DNA of 38,871 nt, from positions 1 through 38,871 of the forward strand of contig CAJFMW010000036.1 in the NCBI GenBank assembly GCA_904392525.1, written 5' to 3'. Of the stretch, positions 7,075 through 14,619 are shown one piece after another; the stretch's first letter is position 1, and the number at the start of each line of letters is the position of its first letter. The notes beneath the pieces are model-generated. The model saw only the letters and a list, made by a program, of their open reading frames with translations. It was not told the DNA's origin and did no database searches. The position numbers and the translations under genes were made by a program. Source of the DNA: an uncultured Eisenbergiella sp. GTDB lineage: Bacteria; Bacillota; Clostridia; Lachnospirales; Lachnospiraceae.

Positions 7075-8826
7075 ATGGCGATGAAAAAGGTAAAAAAGAA
7101 GACGCTCATCAAGTTGATTGCCGCAGCCGCCGCGTTTCTTTCCCTTCTGGGCGTGTGCATCTATACGGTATTCATACGTCCGGCGCTCATGAACCGTGAA
7201 ACGGTCATCTATATGGAAGAGCAGGTGCAGTCCGGGGACCTGGTTCAGGGAATCATGGAAAACGGAAGCGTGGAAATGGCTGTGAGCTCTGTGACATACG
7301 ATTTGGATATCAGCTATGATGAAGAGGAAGAAGATGAGGATGAGGAGGATGATGAGGAAACCAGCCGGTACCTTGAGATTGAGGAGGTTTATGTGGTTCA
7401 GGGACAGCGGGTGGAAGAGGGCGACGCTCTTTTCAAATTTACCCAGGACAGCATAGACGGAGTCAGAAGAAACCTGGAAAACAGCGTGTCGGAAGCGAGG
7501 GTGGATCTGGCTGAGGCAGACAGCGAATATAATACGCAGGCCCAGACTGCGAGGAGTACCTATAACAGTTCAGTCGCGGAATCCGATACGGCGCAGCGTA
7601 CCTATGACGCCACCATGAGCGGCCTGCAGCAGGAGATCAATCTGCTGTATGCTGACATCCAGGTTCTGCAGGCGGAAATTGACGACTGGAATGAAATGCT
7701 GGTGGATGAGGATACGCTGGAGCAATATGACGACCTGAAATATGAGCTGGAAAAGGCGGAGGAGCTCCTGGAGGAAACGGATACTTCTTCGGTAGCTGCC
7801 TATGTGGCGAATTATGAAGAATATCAGACTGCCCTTTCTGCGTTTGAGGAACTGGATGACCTGCTTCAGAGCTATCGGGACGGAATTGAAGAAAACACAC
7901 AGGAAATTCTGGAGCACAACGAGGAGATTCTGGAAGCGCAGGCGGCCCTGGAGCAGGAAGAAATGCTTGCCAGACAGGAGTATGACAGCGCCGTTCAGAA
8001 TGGAAGCCTCGCGGATGATGTGTATGGTTATACGCTGGAATCTCTGCAGGATTCCGTGGATGAGGCGCAGCAGGTTCTTACGGACGCGGAGGAGCTTCTG
8101 GCGGATTTTGAGGCCTTTGTAGGGGAGGACGGCGTGATCTGTGCGGACGGGAGCGGGCTGGTCACGGAAATCGCCTACGAAGCGGGAGACCGGCTCACCA
8201 CGACGGGAACCATGCTTTCCTATGCTACAGAGGATTCCTATTCCATAACCATTGACGTTTCTGAGGAGGATATTTCCTATATTTCAGTGGGAGATACCGT
8301 GACAATAGAGATGAACGCCTATCCGGATGAAAGCTGGGAAGGCACGGTAAGCGCCATTACGACGTCGGCCGACAGCGATTATTCCACAACGGTCAATTAT
8401 CCGGTCACCATTCATGTGGAAGGGGATACCTCCAGAATCTATGGCGGCATGACGGCCGACATCACCTTTGTTACAGACTGCGTGGAGGATGTGCTGTATG
8501 TGTCTTCCAGCGCGATTGTCACAGGAGAAGACGGAAGCACCAGCGTTTATGTGGAGGACGCGGAAGGAAACAAGATCCTTCAGCCCGTTACCACAGGCTT
8601 TTCCAATGGAACGGAAACGGAAATCGTGGAGGGGTTCTCAGAAGGGGATACCATCTACATAGCCAGTACGGTCAGCGCGGGAATCGATGAGGAAACGCTG
8701 AGAGAAGCTGGTGGCGGAGAGGAAGAAGGAGAGAGCTCAGGAACGGAAGAGGGCAGCGGCGCGGCGGACGGCAACTTCCCGCAGATGGACGGACAGGAAT
8801 TCCCTGACCAAATTGCGATGCCGTAG
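7075..8826 (+). CDS. Membrane fusion protein 2 of the exporter (HlyD/MacA family)
   Basis: A 583-residue adaptor with the same plan as its neighbours: a Lys-rich N-terminus, one transmembrane helix (about 9-32), a split lipoyl domain, a long coiled coil (about 125-340), then barrel and membrane-proximal domains (DVLYVSSSAIVTGEDG and QPVTTGFSNGTETEIVEG are typical of the latter). It starts 6 bases after the first adaptor, so it is surely co-transcribed; ATG 7075 is used, with an alternative at 7081. An unusual acidic run of Asp and Glu (about 82-98) sits just before the first lipoyl half. The C-terminal tail is Gly/Glu/Ser-rich and ends in a hydrophobic-acidic patch. It is clearly a diverged paralogue, not a frameshifted copy, of the other two adaptors. 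Confidence 0.87.
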   Translation: MAMKKVKKKTLIKLIAAAAAFLSLLGVCIYTVFIRPALMNRETVIYMEEQVQSGDLVQGIMENGSVEMAVSSVTYDLDISYDEEEEDEDEEDDEETSRYLEIEEVYVVQGQRVEEGDALFKFTQDSIDGVRRNLENSVSEARVDLAEADSEYNTQAQTARSTYNSSVAESDTAQRTYDATMSGLQQEINLLYADIQVLQAEIDDWNEMLVDEDTLEQYDDLKYELEKAEELLEETDTSSVAAYVANYEEYQTALSAFEELDDLLQSYRDGIEENTQEILEHNEEILEAQAALEQEEMLARQEYDSAVQNGSLADDVYGYTLESLQDSVDEAQQVLTDAEELLADFEAFVGEDGVICADGSGLVTEIAYEAGDRLTTTGTMLSYATEDSYSITIDVSEEDISYISVGDTVTIEMNAYPDESWEGTVSAITTSADSDYSTTVNYPVTIHVEGDTSRIYGGMTADITFVTDCVEDVLYVSSSAIVTGEDGSTSVYVEDAEGNKILQPVTTGFSNGTETEIVEGFSEGDTIYIASTVSAGIDEETLREAGGGEEEGESSGTEEGSGAADGNFPQMDGQEFPDQIAMP

Positions 8827-8865
8827 AGGTCTGAAAACGTTTTTGTGAATGGAGAATGTGTGAAA

Positions 8866-10530
8866 ATGAAAAGAAAATCGGGTTCCGAAAAAAAGGAAAA
8901 GGCGAAAAAAACAATAAAAACGCCCATTCTGATCGCCGGAGGCGCCGCCGTCCTTCTGGCGGGAGGAACGGCGGCCGGCTGGATGATGGTTCAGAACGGT
9001 GAGGAAGAGACCGTATACAGGGAAGATGTGGTACAGTATGGAGAGCTTACCGTCGGGCTGCAGGAAAGCGACAGCGTGGAGGTAGGAACGACGGAGCAGA
9101 CCTTTGAGCTGGATATGAGTGCCTATACGGAAAGCGGTGAGAGCAGCTTTTCGTGGGAACAGGGCGGAGGCAATATTTATCAGGGAATGACGGCGGGCAG
9201 CACTTCCTCTTCAGGCAGAAGCCTGACTGTGGAGGAGGTTCTGATCACGGAAGGGCAGGAAGTAGCGGAGGGAGATCCGCTTTACCTGATTTCCCAGGAC
9301 AGCATTGACGAGATCCGGGAGGAACTGACAGCAGACGTGGCGGACGCCCAGGTGACGCTGGAGCAGACGCAGACCCAGCTCGCCATGACGCAGCTGGAAG
9401 CGCAGCAGGAATATGAAACGGACCTGGCATACGGCGATGTGCTGGCCCAGGCGGAATATGACACTACGATCAAGGAGCTTCAGGAGGCCGTTACGGAGAT
9501 TGAAGAACAGCTTGTGGAGGCGAATGAAGAGCTGCTGGAGCTGAACACACAGCTGACAGAGTATCAGACGGATCTGACCACGGAACAGGAAATTCTGGAG
9601 AATGCCGAATATGTGGTGGAAAATACGGATATCATTACCGACGCCTACGGCTGGATTACGGCGGAAAACGCCAGAGAGGATGCGGAGTCGGTGATCGAAA
9701 CCCTGGAGGAGGAGATCGAGACGGCTGAGGATTCCATCGAAGAGATGACCGCCGAGATCGAGGACCTGACGGACAGCCTAACAGGAGCCCAGCAGAGCCT
9801 GGAACAGGGACTGATCGATGCTCAGGCACAGCTTTCGCTCCGTTCGCTCGGCTACAGCAATGCGTCGGAACGGTATGACGTCAGCGTCGGAATGGGAGAG
9901 TATGAGGCACAGGTCGCCCAGGAGGACTATGACGCCGCCGTGGAAAAGCTGAACGAATTTGACGCGGTTCTGGGAGAACAGACCGTGAACTCGGAGTACA
10001 ACGGCGTGGTAACGGAAATTTCCCTGGCAGAAGGGGATACAGTGGATACGGGGACGGCCCTGGTCGTTTTAAGCGATTATGACGAGGTGACGGTAACCGT
10101 TTCCCTGGAGGAGGCGGACCTTGAAAATGTCAGTGAGGGAGACACCGTAAACGTCAGCATCGACGCTTATTCGGACGATGAATTTTCCGGAACGGTGGAT
10201 GAAATCGGAGACGCCTCCTATGACAGCTCCTCAGGAACCACCTATGCGGATGTGACCGTAAAGCTGTCGGGAGATACTTCAAAGCTGTATGACGGAATGA
10301 CGGCTGAGCTCACATTCATAACGAAGGAAACGGAAACGGTTACCTATGTTTCCAACCGCGCGGTTTATCGGGAAAACGGAAAGTCCTATGTGCATATGAG
10401 AGATGAAAGCGGGAATGTGGTCAGTGTGGAAGTGGTCACGGGATTTTCGGACGGAAGCTATGTGGAAATTATCGAAGGGCTTTCAGAGGGTGATACGGTT
10501 CTGATCGAAAGCGGGGTGAGCGATTCATGA
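8866..10530 (+). CDS. Membrane fusion protein 3 of the exporter (HlyD/MacA family)
   Basis: A 554-residue adaptor: a basic N-terminus, one transmembrane helix (about 20-41), the first lipoyl half (LTVEEVLITEGQEVAEGDPL), a long coiled coil with many Gln, Glu and Leu residues, the second lipoyl half (SEYNGVVTEISLAEGDTVDT), a barrel domain and a complete membrane-proximal domain (YVSNRAVYRENGKSYVHM, VVTGFSDGSYVEIIEG). The start is uncertain: GGAG (8851-8854) serves either GTG 8860 or ATG 8866; I choose ATG 8866. The Gly/Ser-rich stretch before the first lipoyl half (about 86-112) is shorter than the linker in the first adaptor. The stop overlaps the permease start (ATGA, 10527-10530), which points to translational coupling and suggests this adaptor is the closest partner of the permease. 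Confidence 0.87.
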   Translation: MKRKSGSEKKEKAKKTIKTPILIAGGAAVLLAGGTAAGWMMVQNGEEETVYREDVVQYGELTVGLQESDSVEVGTTEQTFELDMSAYTESGESSFSWEQGGGNIYQGMTAGSTSSSGRSLTVEEVLITEGQEVAEGDPLYLISQDSIDEIREELTADVADAQVTLEQTQTQLAMTQLEAQQEYETDLAYGDVLAQAEYDTTIKELQEAVTEIEEQLVEANEELLELNTQLTEYQTDLTTEQEILENAEYVVENTDIITDAYGWITAENAREDAESVIETLEEEIETAEDSIEEMTAEIEDLTDSLTGAQQSLEQGLIDAQAQLSLRSLGYSNASERYDVSVGMGEYEAQVAQEDYDAAVEKLNEFDAVLGEQTVNSEYNGVVTEISLAEGDTVDTGTALVVLSDYDEVTVTVSLEEADLENVSEGDTVNVSIDAYSDDEFSGTVDEIGDASYDSSSGTTYADVTVKLSGDTSKLYDGMTAELTFITKETETVTYVSNRAVYRENGKSYVHMRDESGNVVSVEVVTGFSDGSYVEIIEGLSEGDTVLIESGVSDS

Positions 10531-11846
10531 AACTGACGGAAATTTTCAGACTTGTGTGGTTGAATCTGGCATCCAACAAATTTAAGGTGATTCTTACCTC
10601 AACGGGAATCATCGTGGGCTCCGCCACGATCATGCTTGTTATCGCCATAGGTACAGGCGGAAGGGAAGAAGTGGCGGAACAGTTCAAGAATCTGAATGCC
10701 GGCGCAATCGATATTACCTATGAATATCAGGGAAACGACTTCGGCGGCGGAGGCGGGATGCCCGGCGGCGGAGGCGGAATGTTTGGAGGAGGCGGAATGC
10801 CCGGTGGCGGAGGCGGCGGAATGTTTGGAGGCGGCGGGATGTTCGGCGGCGGACAGGAGGCGACGAACACGGAGCGGATTACGCTTTCCACCGATGATCT
10901 GGAGGATATTCTCGCCTTTGTGCCCGGTGTGGAAGAAGGATGCCTGAGCTTTACCACAACCTCCACCGTGGATGGCGGGGAGCTGGAGGAGAGTGCTTCT
11001 TATACCATCGTGGGCGTACAGAGCAATTATGCGTCCCTCAGCAATCTTGAACTGGTGCTGGGAGAGTTTTTAAGCGAGGACGACGACACTTACAAGGAAA
11101 AGGTCTGCGTTCTGGGGTATGATGCGGCAAGAGAGATCTTCGGCAGCGTATATGACGCCTGCAACGGAACCGTATATATTGATAACCGCCCGTATCAGGT
11201 GGTGGGAATCCTGAATGAAATGGGAACCGTTTCTTCGGGAATCAGTCCGGACAGCGCCATTTTTATCCCTTATGAAACAGGCCTGAAATACCTGGAGGGA
11301 GATAACGTCAGCCCGACGCTGACGGTGATTTCGGAAGACGTAAATAACGTAGAGACGGTGATCACCAATGTGGAGACGGTTCTTGCGGAAAGCTATCCCA
11401 ACGCGGAGTTTACCATCTCGGATGCGGGGAGCAGGATGGAAGCGGCGTCCGCATCCAACGATACCCTGACCATGCTGCTTGTCTGTATGGCCGTGATCGT
11501 TTTCATCGTAGGAGGCCTGGGCATTATGAACGTGCTGTTTGTCTCTGTAAAGGAGAGAACCAACGAAATCGGCATTCTGAAAGCGATCGGCTGCACCAAG
11601 AAGGATATCCTGGCAGAATTTCTTATGGAAGCGAGCTGTACCAGCCTGCTCGGCGCAATTCTGGGCGTCATGCTGGCGCTCGGACTTACGCCTGCGCTGG
11701 AATATTTTGGCGTCACCGTATCCCTTTCTGTTTCCGGCGGCGTGCTTTCTCTGATCTTTGGCGTATTGACCGGTACGGTTTTCGGCTTCTATCCGGCTTA
11801 TCAGGCGTCAAATCTGATTCCTGTGGAAGCTCTGAATCATGAATAA
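10527..11846 (+). CDS. MacB-type ABC transporter permease with Gly/Met/Phe-rich insertion
   Basis: A 439-residue permease of the MacB/FtsX type: an N-terminal helix (about 17-42, ILTSTGIIVGSATIMLVIAI), a large extracytoplasmic MacB_PCD domain and three C-terminal helices (about 310-335, 365-390, 400-428) with the family motif VKERTNEIGILKAIG between the second and third. In monoderms this fold is the YknZ-like permease that pairs with a separate ATPase. The odd part is residues 71-110, a glycine-rich repeat punctuated by Met-Pro and Met-Phe pairs, inserted early in the extracytoplasmic domain. It starts inside the stop of the third adaptor. The ATPase is not adjacent: an unrecognised membrane protein lies between. 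Confidence 0.9.
   Translation: MKLTEIFRLVWLNLASNKFKVILTSTGIIVGSATIMLVIAIGTGGREEVAEQFKNLNAGAIDITYEYQGNDFGGGGGMPGGGGGMFGGGGMPGGGGGGMFGGGGMFGGGQEATNTERITLSTDDLEDILAFVPGVEEGCLSFTTTSTVDGGELEESASYTIVGVQSNYASLSNLELVLGEFLSEDDDTYKEKVCVLGYDAAREIFGSVYDACNGTVYIDNRPYQVVGILNEMGTVSSGISPDSAIFIPYETGLKYLEGDNVSPTLTVISEDVNNVETVITNVETVLAESYPNAEFTISDAGSRMEAASASNDTLTMLLVCMAVIVFIVGGLGIMNVLFVSVKERTNEIGILKAIGCTKKDILAEFLMEASCTSLLGAILGVMLALGLTPALEYFGVTVSLSVSGGVLSLIFGVLTGTVFGFYPAYQASNLIPVEALNHE
10738..10857 (+). repeat. In-frame glycine-rich repeat in the permease gene
   Basis: About 120 bases encode runs of three to six glycines separated by Met-Pro or Met-Phe, with five such punctuations. The DNA is a degenerate GGCGGAGGC/GGAATG repeat, so unit number could change by slippage without breaking the frame. 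Confidence 0.8.
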
Positions 11847-11862
11847 GGAAAGGAACGTAGAG

Positions 11863-12510
11863 ATGGAAAACAATGCGCATACCTCCCGTGAGCTCCTTCT
11901 GATAAAGAAAAAGAGACGGCGCAGAAAGAAAATGCTGATTTTTCTCACCGTTCTCCTGTGCTTTCTTGCCGCGTCAGGAGGCGGCTTCCTGCTCTGGCAG
12001 CGCTCACAGCGCGCCGCGCAGGAGGCGGTTCAGGTCGTTGCCGGGGAAAATGAAGAAATTACCTATGCCAGAATCACCACGATTGTGGGAAATGAAATCG
12101 AGACCGCCCTTCTGGAGGGAGCTGCCCCGGAGCAGACGGGGACTGCCGGGACTCAGACGGTGGATGACGCAATGACGTCAGAAGGAACGGCGGAGGAAGG
12201 AATGCCTGACGGCGGCACGGCAGAAGGAGAAATGCCGGGCGGCATATCAGACAGCGGAACGGCAGAAGGCGGTATGCCTGACGGTATGCCGCAGCAGAAT
12301 GGCTCCGGTTTTGCAGCAGGCGATCAGACAGGCCGGTCCACCTATACGGAAACCGGAGAGACAAAGTCATGGCAGATCCCCGTGGGAACGGATGTGATCA
12401 CCTCCCTGGGAGTTACCACCACCTTTTCCAGGCTGTCGGCCGGAGATGTGATCGCGGTGCTCACCGAAGCGGGTACGGACAACATTCTGAAAATATGGAT
12501 TGTAGAATAA
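11863..12510 (+). CDS. Single-pass membrane protein of the exporter operon, function unknown
   Basis: A 215-residue protein I do not recognise. A strongly basic N-terminus (KKKRRRRKK) leads into one transmembrane helix (about 24-44), so the rest should be outside the cell. Then come a short segment ITYARITTIVGNEIETALLE (about 66-85), a low-complexity Gly/Glu/Met/Pro stretch with GMPDG, EMPGG and GGMPDGMPQQNG (about 100-150), and a compact C-terminal domain (TYTETGETKSWQIPVGTDV to IWIVE) that looks all-beta. ATG 11863 is preferred because AAAGGA lies about 8 bases upstream; the frame is open to ATG 11839, which overlaps the permease stop. Its place between permease and ATPase suggests an accessory subunit. 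Its GMPxG motifs echo the permease insertion. Confidence 0.75.
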   Translation: MENNAHTSRELLLIKKKRRRRKKMLIFLTVLLCFLAASGGGFLLWQRSQRAAQEAVQVVAGENEEITYARITTIVGNEIETALLEGAAPEQTGTAGTQTVDDAMTSEGTAEEGMPDGGTAEGEMPGGISDSGTAEGGMPDGMPQQNGSGFAAGDQTGRSTYTETGETKSWQIPVGTDVITSLGVTTTFSRLSAGDVIAVLTEAGTDNILKIWIVE

Positions 12511-12572
12511 TCGGAGGAGCCTGCGGCGTACGCGCTTAACGCGAAACGCTTCGGCATGGTATGGAGGAAAAT

Positions 12573-13259
12573 ATGGAAATCAACCGGGAACTGATCATAG
12601 ACATGAACAACATCAATAAGGGCTATATGCTTGGGGATGAGAAGGTACCCGTCCTGAAGGACGTCTGCTTCCAGGTGCGAAAGGGGGAATTTGTCGCCAT
12701 CCTGGGCCCCTCCGGCTCCGGAAAAACCACGCTGATGAACATCATCGGCTGCATGGATCTGGCTGACGACGGAGAGTATTATCTGGACGGGAATCCGATT
12801 CACGAGATGGAGGAAAAGGAGCTGAACGATGTCAGAAACCGGGAGATCGGCTTTATTTTTCAGAACTATCAGCTCATTCCCACCTACAACATCCTGCAGA
12901 ACATCATCATGCCGCTGGTGGTGCGCGGCATGCGGTCAAAGGAAGCGGAGGAGCGCTGCATGGATACCATAAGGCTCCTCGGAATCGACCACAGGCTTTT
13001 GCACAAGCCGGCGGAACTGTCCGGCGGACAGAAGCAGAGGGCGTCCATCGCGCGGGCCCTGGTGGGAAATCCCGCGCTTCTTCTTGCCGATGAGCCCACC
13101 GGGGCGCTGGACAGCAGCAGCGGTAAGGAGGTTCTGAAGCTGTTTGAAAAGCTCAACGACATGGGAAACACCATCGTGATGATCACCCACGATCTGAATG
13201 TGGCCAGGGCGGCGGGACGGATTGTGCATATCATTGATGGACAGTTAAGTGATGACTGA
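12573..13259 (+). CDS. MacB/LolD-type ABC transporter ATP-binding protein
   Basis: A 228-residue ATPase that should power the exporter by pairing with the upstream permease. All nucleotide-binding motifs are intact: Walker A GPSGSGKTT (about 45-53, Lys51), Q-loop FIFQNYQLIPTYN, signature LSGGQKQR (about 149-156), Walker B LLLADEPTGALDSS (Glu174) and the switch His206 in ITHD. The FQNYQLIP stretch and length match the MacB/LolD/YknY group. ATG 12573 follows GGAGG (12563-12567); the ATG at 12561 lies just upstream of that site and is unlikely. It is the last gene of the operon and is followed by a terminator. Confidence 0.93.
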   Translation: MEINRELIIDMNNINKGYMLGDEKVPVLKDVCFQVRKGEFVAILGPSGSGKTTLMNIIGCMDLADDGEYYLDGNPIHEMEEKELNDVRNREIGFIFQNYQLIPTYNILQNIIMPLVVRGMRSKEAEERCMDTIRLLGIDHRLLHKPAELSGGQKQRASIARALVGNPALLLADEPTGALDSSSGKEVLKLFEKLNDMGNTIVMITHDLNVARAAGRIVHIIDGQLSDD

Positions 13260-13270
13260 ATTTTACCGGA

Positions 13271-13300
13271 AAACGGACTGGCGGCGTCAGTCCGTTTTTT
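13271..13300 (+). terminator. Rho-independent terminator of the exporter operon
   Basis: A perfect 10-bp stem AAACGGACTG (13271-13280) with CAGTCCGTTT (13288-13297) around a 7-base loop, running into a stretch of six T, 11 bases after the ATPase stop. Confidence 0.9.
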
Positions 13301-13326
13301 ACAGTCTGCTCCGCGCCTTTCGCAAA
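13299..13326. repeat. Fragment related to the end of the 216-bp repeat element
   Basis: These 28 bases match the left end of the element at 18219-18246 at about 24 positions (shared cores CTCCGCGCC and TTCGCAAA). It looks like a truncated or decayed end of the same dispersed repeat family, lying just after the exporter terminator. Confidence 0.45.
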
Positions 13327-13343
13327 ATTTACAGGGAAAGTGA

Positions 13344-13372
13344 TTAACAAAACGGCGTGCTTATGGTAAGAT
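13344..13372 (+). promoter_or_regulatory. Promoter of the lactonase-family gene
   Basis: -35 TTAACA (13344-13349) and -10 TAAGAT (13367-13372) with 17-base spacing, about 60 bases before the start codon. Confidence 0.65.
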
Positions 13373-13431
13373 AAAAAAAAGTGTGCTAAACGGCTGTAGA
13401 CGGCAACCTTAACTTGACGGAGGGAAAGAAA

Positions 13432-14493
13432 ATGGGACAGGAAAAATATGTGGCCTATGTTTCCACCTATACGATAGGGGATCAGAGGGAATATGGCATT
13501 ACGGTATTCGATGTGGATATGGAAAAGGGAAGGTTTCATGAAAAGGAGCGGGTGAAAATCACCAATTCCTCCTATGTGACGATTTCTCATAATAAAAAGT
13601 ATCTGTATTCCATCACAGACTTCGGGGTGGAATCCTTTGCTATCGGAGCAGACGGAAGCCTTAAGACCATCAACCTCGGCTCCATCAACGGTATGCGCGG
13701 CTGCTACGTTTCTACGGATTATGAGGACAGATACCTGTTTGTGGCAGGTTACCATGACGGCAAGCTCACGGTCCTGCGCATCAATGAGGACGGAAGCGTG
13801 GGCGATATCACGGAGGAAATTTATTTCAAGGGTCTGGGCATTGTGGCAGAACGGAATTTTCGACCACATATCAGCTGCGCCAAAATGACGAGGGACAACC
13901 ATTATCTGTGCGTGGCGGACCTGGGGATGGACCATACCAATGTGTACCGTCTGGATCATGTGACGGGAAAGCTTAATCTGGTGGACGTAATCCGAAGCGA
14001 CCTGGAAAGCGGTCCCAGACATTTGAAATTCAGCAAAGACGGAAAATATCTGTACATCGTTCATGAACTGAAGAACTGCATCGATGTGTATTCCTATCGG
14101 GAAGAAAAGAATAATCCATTTTTTGAAAAAATCCAGACCGTCAGTACGCTGAACAATTATCATGCCGGCGGTTCCACAGCAAGCGCGCTGAATCTGTCCG
14201 AGGATTACAATTATCTGTGCAGCTCCAATGCGGGCGACAACAGCGCGGCGGTTTACCGGATCGATCAGAGTACGGGGATCCTGACAAGGCTGCTGTGTCT
14301 GCCGATCAGCGGAGAATATCCGAAGGATGTGGCGCTCTTCCCGGATAACCGTCATCTGGTATCGCTGAATCAGGATTCCGGCACGCTGACTTTCTTTAAC
14401 GTGGATCTGGAAAAAGGGCTGCTGGTCATGAACGGACCGGAGCTGAAGGTGGCGCAGCCAAACTGCGTGATATTCCATAAGATTACTGGCTGA
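13432..14493 (+). CDS. Lactonase-family beta-propeller protein (6-phosphogluconolactonase-like)
   Basis: A 353-residue protein of the seven-bladed propeller lactonase family (YbhE/Pgl type), which in characterised members hydrolyses 6-phosphogluconolactone. Repeating blade motifs are visible, for example YVTISHNKKYLYSI, LKFSKDGKYLYIVHE and LNLSEDYNYLCSSNAGD, plus the conserved RPHISCAKMTRDNHYLCVADLGMD segment split across blades 4 and 5. The length is usual for the family. ATG 13432 follows GGAGG (13419-13423) at 8 bases; the frame also opens at an upstream TTG that would include the ribosome binding site. The exact substrate cannot be read from the sequence, and no other pentose phosphate gene is nearby. 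It has its own promoter and is followed after 126 bases by a GH3 glycosidase gene. Confidence 0.85.
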   Translation: MGQEKYVAYVSTYTIGDQREYGITVFDVDMEKGRFHEKERVKITNSSYVTISHNKKYLYSITDFGVESFAIGADGSLKTINLGSINGMRGCYVSTDYEDRYLFVAGYHDGKLTVLRINEDGSVGDITEEIYFKGLGIVAERNFRPHISCAKMTRDNHYLCVADLGMDHTNVYRLDHVTGKLNLVDVIRSDLESGPRHLKFSKDGKYLYIVHELKNCIDVYSYREEKNNPFFEKIQTVSTLNNYHAGGSTASALNLSEDYNYLCSSNAGDNSAAVYRIDQSTGILTRLLCLPISGEYPKDVALFPDNRHLVSLNQDSGTLTFFNVDLEKGLLVMNGPELKVAQPNCVIFHKITG

Positions 14494-14619
14494 CAGGAAC
14501 GGTGTTTCCGGGAAAAAATAAAAAATAATGTGCGCTCAAGGGTCTCATGTGCGCGGCCGGGGTGCCATGCGCAGGAGACTTTTGAATATAAAAAGAAGGA
14601 AAAAACGGAGGAAAAGAAA

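Noticed and set aside
14494-14619. Short GGAAC/GTTTCC pairing and repeated TGTGCGC words between the lactonase and GH3 genes
   Set aside because: The stem is only a few base pairs without a T run, and the words are too short to call a terminator or operator.
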